A stretch of 64,000 nt of DNA from positions 657,336,292 to 657,400,291 of the forward strand of contig NC_081414.1 in assembly GCF_030272615.1 (NCBI RefSeq). The letters are read 5' to 3'. Below, piece after piece: positions 53,251-64,000 of this stretch (position 1 is the first letter of the stretch; each line of letters opens with the position of its first letter). The notes below the pieces were generated by a model. The model was not told the DNA's origin and searched no databases. It was given only the letters and a program-made list of their open reading frames with translations. The position numbers and the translations under genes were made by a program. The DNA comes from Cryptomeria japonica. Lineage: Eukaryota > Streptophyta > Pinopsida > Cupressales > Cupressaceae.

Positions 53251-56200
53251 AAAGGAAGCAAATATATAGGAAATTCTTCCTAACACTAATCTAGTGGGAG
53301 AGATTATGCAAATTTTCTTTTAAAAAAATTAACTATTACAAAAAGAGAAACATATTCCAATAGAGATAATTAGCTTGCAAATAGTATATGCCACAATGAA
53401 CACACAATATAAATGGAGAAAAATGTCTCAGGAAAAAAAATATACACTCCAAAAGAATAGTACTTTGTATTTTCAAAACACTTGGTAGTTACAATACAAT
53501 ATCAACACTAGGCATCTTCAACAAAAGTATTAAATCATCAACCCATAATCTAGATTTTTTTCTAGTAGCATAACACTTCACCTACAAAACATAACATACA
53601 TAATTATATAGAAGACAACCTTATATACCATAGAGGTATCTTCTAGTCGAAGATAGAAGATGGGGTCATCCAAATATACTTGATACATTTTCCAACCACA
53701 TGTAAACATACAAATGACACATGTACATAATCTTTTGACTCCTCATTCAAATCTCCAAAATTGGGTGCCTCAAACTTTCTATATTGAGCTATGAAAAATT
53801 ATCTTATACATCTTACAATTGTCATAAAAATTATCATAACTAATAGCACTTATGTCTATAAGAGAATATGTCATAACTAATTATTAATATATGATTCTCT
53901 TATAGCTTGTCATTATCCAACTTGGGTTTCAACCTTCTCAAAATAAGGGTGTACACTGACACTTGTTCATTTTATTATAGAATCTATCATATGTTTTCAT
54001 AATTTGTCATGGGTATTTGTGTCATAAAATTTTTCATAGATTATATAGTAAGATTGTCTTTACATGACACATGGTACTTACCTATCAATAATCCAAGATC
54101 ATCTAAGTGTGGTCCACCTACTTCCTCATGTGTAGACAAAAATTCCATGTCACCTTCCCAATAATATGACAAGTCAAAAAGCCAACCCCTACAAGATGAT
54201 GAAATACCATATACAAATGAAGTGTTCTAGTAGGCTCATAAAATTAAATCAAATATTAAATAAATAAATCCAATTACCAATGTTAGGACTTACAAAGGTT
54301 GAGAAAACTTAATCACAACATCCTTGTGGATATTAATTCAAATAATTCCATGTTCATATTCCCATTACATTAAAAAGCATAAAGAAAAGGCATGGCCATT
54401 TTCACATACCAAAGTAAAAGGAATCCCAATTTTGGCCTTTATATTTTCATCAAGTAACTTAATTACTAGCTTGACGATGCATTTTTTATATGGTCTTGCT
54501 TCAATCTAGTGAAAACAATAGTATCTTGTTATGATGATGAATTATGTCCTATACAAAAATGAGGATTGATTGTACCATTCAAATATGATCCCCAACTGGA
54601 AAATGGGTATCTTGTTATAATGACGAATTATGTCCTATATGAAAATTAGGATTGATTGTACCATTTAAATATGATCCCCAACTAGAAAATGGTCTTACCT
54701 CATAGACAAGTTAAAAGAGGGATTATAGGATTCTATTCTCTAGTTATTTTAGTTTGACATGTGTGACATATCTAGGCATGCTGATGTGCATCGACAAAGA
54801 TGGATTTTATGATTTGTATCATTTTCAAAACCATAAACTATAGCATACTACCCATGAAATTCTATGAGGACCTTTTGATCTTCATCATGGTTAAGTCACT
54901 TTAAGTAGATGCATTCAAATTTTATTTTGTGTAATATTCTTTATTTGATCATATATGGAATAATTTTCAACTTGAGTGCTCTCTTATGGGTAGAATTATA
55001 CTAATCTAGGCATTGTTTATTCAGTAGGTAGAACATAATATCATTATAAGTTGGAGATTGTTGTTAGCACAAGCTTGTATGGTTTTCATTGATATCAAAC
55101 CTAGCTATCTAGATGGATATTAGTTTGAATATGCTTTGTCAAACCTTGGTTATCTAGATGGATGTTGGTTTGGATACTCTTTTAGTGTTGGTTGTGTCAT
55201 CTTGTATTCAAGGTTGTCTAGAATGCTTTTGGTGCCCTTCGGATATGTTGTTAATTGCATTGCAGTTTATTAGATCATGTGATTTCGGTCCAGATATGTG
55301 TTGGAAGATGTGTTAAGAGGTTTATTTGGGTCTCACCTTGGTGTGTGGATATCCACATAGAGTATTTTGCATTGGAAGTAGTTATGTGGTTGACTAGTTA
55401 AATATGTCTACACATTATGCTTTATAACATCGTTTGGAGTATGCGTTAGCATGTGCAGATTGTTGGATTATTCATGGAATGATGTATTATTATATGTTTT
55501 GCTTCCCTCTTTCTCCTAGACTAGACCAATCTAAGTATTTTAGGTCTAGGTGGCTTATTTTGTGTAATATTGCTTGTTCTATTTTGGCCAACCCTTAATT
55601 CTAGGATTTTAATGTTGTATCTTATATTTAAGATGTGCACATAGCATCGTAAATTGTCACCAGGCCAATTTACACCTCATGTTTATGCCCCTACTTTAGT
55701 GTGTATCCCCCTCATTTCCTATTTGGGTCCATTCAATTCCTTAACTCTAACTTTTATGCCTTAAACACCTACCAAATGACGCTCTAGAGGTGTGTCCTCC
55801 TCCTTGGGCCTTAATTTTAGCCCTTGATTTAGGAGGACCAAGGCACCACTAGTGCCCTAGTCTTGGATCAAACCACACAGCACCCTGGTACCCATCTTTG
55901 GGGCCCATTTTTCAAGGAGGAAGTGTGACTCATCTCTCCGATGTGAAATGAAGTTGGTGGCTCAATATGACTATTGGAGGTTGGCCTGATTGGTAAATTG
56001 ACCTAGATCCTCATATACAAAGGCATTTTATAAACATAATTTCATACCTCAATATTCTAAGTCTTCACATTCAAGCAATCAAGCATTCAAGCATTGAAGT
56101 GTTCATCATAATGCATTTTTAGAGGTCTTCAAGGCTACATATTCTTCATTTAATCATTGTGGAGAAAGTCACATCATTCTTATGAAAGCTTGTGTGTGTG

Positions 56201-57940
56201 ATTAGGGTTTTGTCCTTCTCATGACATTTCATACAATATATGTGATTACATTCAAGAAGAAAATCATGATTATAAGTTATTGCAAATCTAAGATATGTCC
56301 TTCCATTATTTATTTCATTATTTGCAACATTTCATTCAAAGTCAATTCCTAAACCGAGGTTTGACTCAGGCAAACCCCAATTTCCAATCTATTTCCCCTT
56401 CTTTCTATGTGTAGGAAGTAGGTACGAAGCTATGATATTCAAGATAAGACTTATTTACAGAGATGAATTTATCCCCCATTGGAGTGCGAAAAGTTGGGAG
56501 GACCAGAGTGACCATCACACCAACCCCGATAAATCAGGAGCTCCTTCTGGGAACATGTTTGAATCCTCCTACAATCCTTAGATACAAGTTCGTGGCCTGA
56601 TCTAATGATTGTAGCTCAATTTTTGCACATTTTTACATCAATGTTACCCCATTTACCCTTCATTTCAGTATCTTCAATAAATCAATTCAACTCAAGGGAA
56701 AGAAGAGGGATCATTCAACACCCCTGAATCTGATAAACATCTAGACCTCTTAGGTTTAGATCTATCTAATTCCTATATTTCCCTAGTGTAATGGTCTCCA
56801 AGTAAAAATTAGCATTTTTCATACATCTAATGGTGGAAACCCTAATTTTTCACCATTATAGTGCAGATGGATGAAATAAGTATGGATGAGAAGTGAATTT
56901 TGTGAGAAGATTATGTGAATGATTTGAAAACCTTATATTAGTCTTGAAGTTTTGAACTAATTTAGCCTCCCCTCTTAGTTTTGTTGGGTGTTCAACATTA
57001 TATTAGTCTTTTTTTGTTATCCCACTTATTGTGTACTTTTAAAAATCAATCTATATATACAATAGTATCAATGTTTGTGATAATCCTTGCCCTTGACTAG
57101 GTTCGTAGGGAAAATTTCAATATTGTATCCTTGTAGTATAACCATTTATTTTTCTTCACACTCATTGAGTTCACTTTGCATCATTAAATATTAACTATAG
57201 CATTAGCTAGGAAAGAAGATACTTTGGTTCCAATAATATAATGTCTACTTTTTTATATCTTAGACAAATTAAATAATGCTTCTGCACATAAAGACATCTA
57301 CTTCAACATTTTTTAATAGAGAACACATAAATTTGATAGGCTTTTTATAATTAATATATTCTCTCTATGTGAATATGGCTACATAGGAATTCTTAGATGT
57401 CAAGGAGTAAATGTAAACTGGTCTATGCAATCAAGAAAAATCAAAATTAGAGCCTTTATGATGAATCTTTTGATTTCCTTAAAGGACTACTTTTTTTGGT
57501 TTTCCATGTTATTTTATTATGTCCTTCATTAGAATATCATATAGTGATTTCACAATTTATATGAAACTAGCAATAATTTCCTGACAAAATTTATCTTTTT
57601 AAAGAAACATTTCAACTCCTTTTTGGTAGAACCCATGCCCAGCTATTGTATGACCTAGTATTTTGCCTAATCATATTACTCCAAAAAAATAACTTGTTTG
57701 GGTTGAATGATATTTAATTATCCTTACATTTTTGTAGTATATTTTGTAGATTAACCATATGGTCAAGCCTAGTTTTGTAGAAGAATATTAAATAATCGAT
57801 ATCAATAATTATGCATTTACTAGTTAAATTTTAAAATTACATTTTCATAACTTTCTGCAAGGTTAATCCTAAGTCAACAAATCTAAATGAAAATATACTA
57901 TATGAAAAAGGTATCCATTTGGTTGTAGTTTGTGTAGTTC
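53251..57940. other. Non-coding region with one LTR-like segment
   Basis: No gene is supported. 53251-54300 may hold the copia 5' LTR, but I cannot set its ends. An 86-bp tandem duplication lies at 54521-54692. About 55620-56820 has LTR-like character: gtaaattgtcaccaggccaa, a TATA-like ttttataaac at 56026, caagcattcaagcattgaag downstream, and a C-rich middle. No matching partner or target duplication is visible. Confidence 0.4.
54521..54692 (+). repeat. 86-bp tandem duplication
   Basis: 54521-54606 and 54607-54692 both read gtatcttgttatgatgatga or a close variant and end ccccaactggaaaatgg or a variant. They differ at roughly ten positions. Confidence 0.93.
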
Positions 57941-57949
57941 CTGTCCCTG

Positions 57950-58612
57950 GTTCATCTTTCTTTTTGTGCATCGATAGACTATATGGATATAGCTTAGACT
58001 ATTTTATGATTCTTTTGATAGATGTTTATGGATTTATCTATGACTTGGATGTTTTATAATTGATGATAGACATGTATCATATTTGCAGTTGACATTATGG
58101 TTTCATATGGATCATGATATTCATGGACTATTATGATGGATGGACTTACATTGATGATCTATATACACTTATTATATACGCGAGGTTCATAATTGCTTAT
58201 AATGATATGATGGTATCTTACTATATGCTAACCTTACCATGCAATTATATTGGATATGATGTTTGCAATAGTGTTTGGTTGTCATGATTGCCTTCTACTA
58301 TGGTTGTGTTAGGGATGATGTGACACCACTCATTTATGAGTATGATATGATGTTGTGACTCCCTTTCACTTGTCTAATTATTTCATGTTATATGCTCTAT
58401 ACATATGTTTTTGTGTGTACTTTGGTGGTGACACGTTTGTAGCTACTAGACATTTACTTCACTTGGCTTCATAGGTCTGAGCGTGTCTTTATCCCAATGG
58501 CAAGTTGATCAGAGGTGACATAAAATCTCATTCTACACTCTAGGTTTAGCTAGTATCCTATCAATATTAGTCATGCTTAGATTTGTCTTGTGGTGGTATG
58601 TGGTATCTTAGT
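57950..58612 (+). mobile_element. Partial LARD-family LTR start
   Basis: This segment parallels 58630-59290: gcttcataggtctgagcgtg versus gcttcacaggtctgagtgtg, and ttggttgtcatgattg versus ttggttgtctttgtga. It looks like the 5' part of a second LTR copy abutting the solo LTR, or a tandem duplication of the LTR head. Confidence 0.5.
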
Positions 58613-61600
58613 TGTAGCGTCCACCCTTGATCTAACTTATTTTGACTAGAGTTGACTTTTATATTATGTTTGATAGACTTATCTAGACATTATTTGATGA
58701 TTTGGATGATGATTACTCATGTGCTTCATTTACTTATCATTGATGTTAGACACTATTGGACATATGCTATTTTGATGATCTATATGGATGTTGGTACTAT
58801 CATGATTGATCATGTGATTTGATGATATATGTACTCGATGGATTTTATATGCTCACTATGTGATAGATTATCAATAGATTTGATTTATCATGGTTTCAAT
58901 GATGATTACAATTACGCTAACCCTACTTCATGATTACATTTGATGAGATGTTTATGAGATGTGTTTGACTATTGTTTGGTTGTCTTTGTGATAGAGATGA
59001 TTCCACATCACTCATTGCGAGCGAGATGTGTCATTGCGAGTCTCTGTCACTTTCTTGTTTTATATATGTATATGTATATGTGGTATTGTCATTTTGTGGT
59101 TGCAGGACTTTGTAGGTACCAGACATCGACTCCACCTAGCTTCACAGGTCTGAGTGTGTCTTTAGTTCCAATGGCTTATGTGGTTAGGAGATGACATGAG
59201 TTCCCTTCACATAATCTAGGTCCAAGTTGTTCACCGTGAGTAGTCAGCGTCTTGGCATAATTCGCCATGTCAGTTAGTAAGATTGGTCTTCTTGTTATTG
59301 TGAGTTGGATTTATGTCAGTTGATTTACTTGATTATGTTAGAGTAATTATGTGGATCTTGATATGTGGTTTTATATTTAATAATGTTTATTTTAATGTAT
59401 TTAACATATCAATTTTAAAAATTTAATTATTTGGCATTTATATTTATTTCATAGTTAACGTTTATTGATTTTATGATTATTTTACATTTGGTAAGCTTTA
59501 TTGTTGTTTAATATTTATTTTATATTTGTGATTTAATCCTTAATGGTATTTGATTATTTAATTATTTATTTGATTTTCTATGTTTTAGTATTTATTTGAT
59601 ATCTTATATTTATTTGGTTCTCTATTTTATTTTATTAGCTTTTGGTTTATTTAATTTTAATCCCCATTTGGATTATTTATTTATAGCTTATGTTTATTTA
59701 ATAGTTTGACTTTTATTTCCTAAGTGGGGTGTATGAACACATTAAATTAAAACAATAATAAAACATTCCCACTTTGTTGGATAAGTATATTTTATATTTA
59801 CTATACCTACCCTTTACTCTCATTGGCTAAATTGAAAATGAGAGAATAAATTATAATATATGGTGGGTTGGTAAAATATATTCTATAATAGAATATTTTG
59901 ATTGGCCGAGATTGAGGCTAGGGTTTTTGTTTATTGGTGCTTTTTATTTTCATTCCTGTGATGGTTTTTGGGTTGGCTATTCACTAGAAATTTTTTCAGC
60001 AAGCATTCTTCCCTGGTTTTGGATTTCTTTTACTCTTGTTGTTGGGAACAATTTTTTAATTGTCTGGAAATGCCATTTCACGACTTTGTCAGATTTCTAT
60101 ATGAGCTTGGGTTGTTGAATCTCTTGTTTTGTATGGGAGTTTGAATGGATATTTTTCCCCTTGTGAGTCTTTCAGTCTGAGAAAGTTTGGATTTGGTTTC
60201 ATTGGTTTTTCTGTGAGTTTGAAGTGGTTCTGTATGCCTATTAACGTGAAGAAATTTTTGTTGAATCTTGATTTATAGTTTGAATTTATTTACCTTCTTT
60301 ACACCTATGTATTCCTTATTTCTGGGCATCTCTATTCATGTGTTTTTTGAGCCCCTTTGTTTAAGTTTGGAATTTATTTTCCTATTAACATGAAGAAATT
60401 TTTGTTGAATCTTGATTTATAGTTTGAATTTATTTACCTTCTTTACACCTATGTATTCCTTGTTTCTGGGCATCTCTATTCATGTGTTTTTCGAGCCCCT
60501 TTGTTTAAGTTTGGAATTTATTTTTCTATCGTAAGTCTTCTGAGTTTTCCATGTGAAATATGTAAATGCGTTGTTTTAGTGAATGCATTGTTTAAATATG
60601 GAAAAATGCTATTATGTATTATGTTTGTGTTGTTCTGCATAGCATAAGCATTGTCTCAGAGGGCGTAAGCAGGAATCTGGGAATGCATGAGCTGTCTTAG
60701 AAGATGTATGCGTGATTCTGGAAATTTTTGTGCTATCCTACAAGATGAAAGCGGTGTTCTATTGGACAGAAGCGTTGTTCTATGGGATAAACATGATAAA
60801 TTATTTTTGTTCTATGTTTTCTTAGTTTTGGTCATTTTTGAGGTATTGTCCCAAGTTGATTTTTGTACCAGAGGCTTTATTTGATTTCTGCTAATATTTT
60901 CCTGTTTTGGGTTTGATTAGTTTTGATTAGTTTTGATGGTTTAAGTATATTTACCTCTCTATGCCATTGTGGATATTTTACACTCTCTTCCATGTTGATA
61001 AGCCATGGATGTTTGAGATGAATATTATATTGTTTTGGACCAGCAAGTGAGTAGGCCTTGCTATGATGTTATCATTTATTATCTTTGATGTTGTTGTAGC
61101 CTTGCATATGTTGTGAGAGTATGTGTGGATGTTATTGGTTGCATTGAGTGTTATTTTTATATGTTTATTATGGTTAGAGCCAATTGAGATTTATTGTTGG
61201 GCCATGTCAGGGGGAGTGGACTTTCTTGTGATGATTGGGGTCATGAGAGATAGGCTTCCATGAGGTTCCTTGTAATGATGCATGAAGTTTAGACCACCAG
61301 GGCACATTGGAGTTTACCATTATTTGTAAATAAGTGATAATCTAATAATTGATGGCTTGGGTAGCTAGATTAATTAATAAGATGATAAATTGATTTGAGC
61401 CTCGTGACTTAGTCCTAGGGAGGATGCTTTAGGATAAGCATGAGAAGGGCGTGAAGACAGTAAGGTAATCTCTTTTAGTCTCTCATAGGTTGAAATGGCT
61501 CCACATGTCCATCAGGCTAGTGTCTTATGTTATTATGTTTTGAGGATGGCATGTGATGACACTCCACTCCTACATGTGTTGCCCTTTATGATTTATAATT

Positions 61601-62582
61601 ATGCTTATTGGATGCATTTATGTCTTGATGACTTTTACACCTCTGGGAGTTCATTCTTGTTGTATTATGTGATTTATTTCTTGAGAGTCCTTGTGTGGTT
61701 AGTCTCTTTGGTTAAAGTTCCAACTTAGGTTTAGAGTGTGTCTTGGGACCTTGTGTCATCTCCTAGCATGGGGGGTGGTTCCTTTGGTTCCACATGGCCA
61801 GGTAGTTCGTGTTTTTTATCCATTGGGATGTTCTCTTGGATTCTTCTTGCGTGGATGTGGATTCTTCTTCATGATGGACTATGGGTGTACCTTGTAGCAA
61901 ATTTATGTAATAGATAAGATGGAATGTATGTAATGTAATATTCTTGTATATAGTAGATGGATTCTTGTAGTAGAAAGAGCTATGCTCATGATATATTTAA
62001 TGTACTTGTATTTGTAAGATGAATTATAGTTGGAATAGAAATGGATTTGCATTATGGTAAAGTTGTATTATCTCATGGAATGTTTAGAGGCAAGTTAGAA
62101 TGTAAAATAATCTTGAAAGAGAAAAATTTGTAGATTAATAAATGAATATGTTAGAAGGTGTTAATTAGATCTAGTGAAGATGATTGATTCATATAGATGC
62201 ATTGGTAGAGAGGAAATTATGCATATTATGAGGAATAAGTAATATTGTAGGTTGCATATCTAATGGTTAGAGAATTAAAAATGATGCATTAAAGTAAGAT
62301 GAAATATACCTATCATGTGTGTAGTATGTTATTGTGGTAATGAATTAAGTAATGATGTTGAAGTACCCTAGGGAAAGGTTAATGATGTTATGTTATTTCC
62401 GCTTGCGTTAATTGATGAAATGAGCAATGATGGATGTTCATATTGGTTATTTAGTTAATGAATATAAATAGATGGAGATGTTATGTGTTGCATTAGTTGT
62501 TATTAGATGTTAATTAAATTTTTGTTAACTCCATTGCATGTTAGATGTTTAATTTCTCTAGGGTATTTTGGCGGGCATTACA
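58613..62582 (+). mobile_element. Solo LTR of the LARD family, about 3.97 kb
   Basis: Starts TGTAGCGTCCACCC (compare TGTAGTACCCC of the LARD in its own orientation) and ends TTTTGGCGGGCATTACA (compare TTGGCGGGGCATTACA). Near the start, ggttgcagga followed by aggtac and caggtctgagtgtg parallels the LARD LTR. Flanks are TTAGT and TTAAT, a 5-bp duplication with one transition. No interior or second LTR adjoins it, so it is read as a solo LTR left by recombination. Open frames inside show no domains. A 144-bp tandem duplication lies at 60237-60524. Confidence 0.65.
60237..60524 (+). repeat. 144-bp tandem duplication in solo LTR
   Basis: 60237-60380 and 60381-60524 are nearly identical (cctattaacgtgaagaaatt versus cctattaacatgaagaaatt). 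They differ at only a few positions, so the duplication is much younger than the LTR. Confidence 0.95.
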
Positions 62583-62829
62583 TTAATTGGGTTGTTATGT
62601 GTGATTATTTTATTTAGGATTTATATTTAATTATGGTTTTATATTATTCGATGGTTTAATATTTATTTGAGTGTTTGTATTATTTGATTTAATTATTTTA
62701 TTAGTGAGCCTTTCTATTTATTTATTATTGTTTTAAATTTAATTGGGAATTTTATTTATTGGGTTTATTTTATTTGTTGGTTGTTATTATTCATTTCCCA
62801 TTTTACAATTTAGTTTATTTATTATTTAA
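62583..62829 (+). other. AT-rich spacer between solo LTR and LINE tail
   Basis: Short AT-rich stretch with tttatttatt repeats. It holds no gene. Confidence 0.6.
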
Positions 62830-64000
62830 TTTTTTTTTTTTGTATTAATAATAAGGATTTCAAAATATATAGTTAGACGTAATCAAGTCCGGGCCTCATA
62901 GAGGCAGCAAAAAAAGGGTACGAGGCAGGGCCTCACATCGAGGAGATCAAAAGAGAGTATACAGTATAGACATGTTTACAACAAAAATAGCATCAAAAGG
63001 AGACAGACTAAAGTAGGATGCCATCAATGGCATCAACCCAGGTCGTCCATCCCTTATCCCCCTCCATCCAAACAACTTTCTTGTTTTCCTGGATCGGCAT
63101 GGCAAGCACCTCCTTTTTGGTGTTCTTGTTCCGCCTGATTTCTTGGTTCATTTTGTTCAAGGTCTTGTCAAAAGCTTTGATGTCATCAATGTTCTTTCTC
63201 CACTCGTAGCCGTGCTTCATCTCATAAACAAAGGAGGTGGCGTGACCGGTCTTCAGGAACCGCCTAAGCTTGTCTTTATCAATCATCATCATGGTATAGA
63301 CCTGCAAGAGGATTTTAAAATATGTGAGTTTACGGTAAAACTCAGTAAGGGACCGGGGTTTGTCCTGATATTTTTCCTCGTTCCTACACTTCCAGAGCTG
63401 CCACAAGATGTTAGAAGAGAGAATGTACCAAAAAAGATTAGTATCCTTTTTAATCCCATAAATATGTCCAGTCACAATATTCAAAATGGAGTAATCAAGT
63501 GGATAAGATATATCAAACATTTGCCAAATTTTCCTGGCAAAAATACAATCAAAAAAGATATGTCTACAAGTTTCAGGCATCTTACAGAATTTACAGTATT
63601 CAGTTTGAGCTTCCAAGTTCCTGACAGGGAGTCTGTTCAGTAACAACAGCCATCTAAAGTATTTAATTTTAGGTTCAATGGGCCCCTTCCAAAGGTGGTT
63701 AAGGAGTTTCTTCCAGGAACAGCTATCAAGGGAGGTATACCAAAGAGCATTAATATGTTCAATGATGGAGCTGTTATGATTGATAACATTGTAAATATTT
63801 TTTGCCTTAATCTTGCTGAAGATGTTACCATCAGGCCATTTGCACTGAAGGAACCTATTGGAATCCACATAGCAGGTCCTGGGGAGATCTTTAGTGGCTT
63901 TAACAATCATATTATATGTTTTCTTTTGCGAGTCAGGAATGTTAAATTTAGTTTTGAGATCATTCCAAGGCATCAGTTGGTTATGTTCAAATAGGTCAAT
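62830..64000 (-). pseudogene. LINE ORF2 C-terminus with 3' end and poly(A)
   Basis: A 321-residue open frame (63973-63008) continues past the window edge. It carries the zinc-binding reverse-transcriptase region of plant L1-type LINEs (zf-RVT): KKLLNHLWKGPIEPKIKYFR, LLLLNRLPVRN, then CKFCKMPETCRHIFFDC, FARKIWQMF, and WQLWKCRNE near the end. After the stop at 63008 come about 165 bases of 3' untranslated sequence and a T run at 62830-62841, the poly(A) tail of a minus-strand insertion. The visible part has no stop, so this copy may be relatively young. Whether the catalytic reverse transcriptase upstream is intact cannot be seen. Confidence 0.85.

Overview
This window looks like an intergenic, transposon-packed stretch of a large plant nuclear genome. 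A conifer or other gymnosperm is my best guess, but that is inference. The sequence is AT-rich and has no bacterial-type gene layout. Coding remnants are split by plant-like GT..AG introns, and almost every recognisable protein piece belongs to a plant transposable-element family. The only host-type gene that still reads open is a phytocyanin, and it appears to lie inside a DNA transposon. A 500-base run of N marks an assembly gap at 49943-50442.

Layout from left to right. 1-3900 is the 3' half of a decayed Ty3/gypsy (Tat-like) retrotransposon: integrase, a long 3' untranslated region with a minisatellite, a polypurine tract and a 3' LTR. 4445-23735 is a 19.3-kb CACTA (En/Spm) DNA transposon. 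Its terminal inverted repeats differ mostly by transitions and it has a near-matching 3-bp target duplication. Inside it, in order, are an intact two-exon phytocyanin-like gene (minus strand), a multi-exon TNP2-type transposase relic ending in a giant Asp/His codon array, a SET-domain open frame with two stop codons, and a second multi-exon gene resembling the plant Transposase_24 family. The rest is about 6 kb of non-coding and repeat-derived DNA.

24560-39750 is a minus-strand L1-type LINE, with ORF1 and the start of the endonuclease. Its ORF1 is split at the zinc knuckle by a 12.2-kb LTR element (26570-38771). That element has 4.25-kb LTRs, a tRNA-Met-type primer site, a polypurine tract, a perfect GAATC target duplication and a 3.7-kb interior without a recognisable protein, which is the architecture called LARD. 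Diverged relatives of its LTR lie at 39765-42889 (5' end missing, interrupted by a tRNA-derived SINE with an 18-bp target duplication) and at 58613-62582 (apparent solo LTR).

48.9-53.3 kb holds a minus-strand Ty1/copia relic with a 680-bp tandem duplication and the assembly gap. The right edge (62830-64000) is the 3' end of another minus-strand LINE with its poly(A) tail. The history that can be read is repeated nesting: LARD into LINE, SINE into LTR, and gene fragments into CACTA. None of the retroelement genes is intact. The most interesting object is the CACTA element, because it carries both a SET methyltransferase-like domain and an uninterrupted phytocyanin gene.
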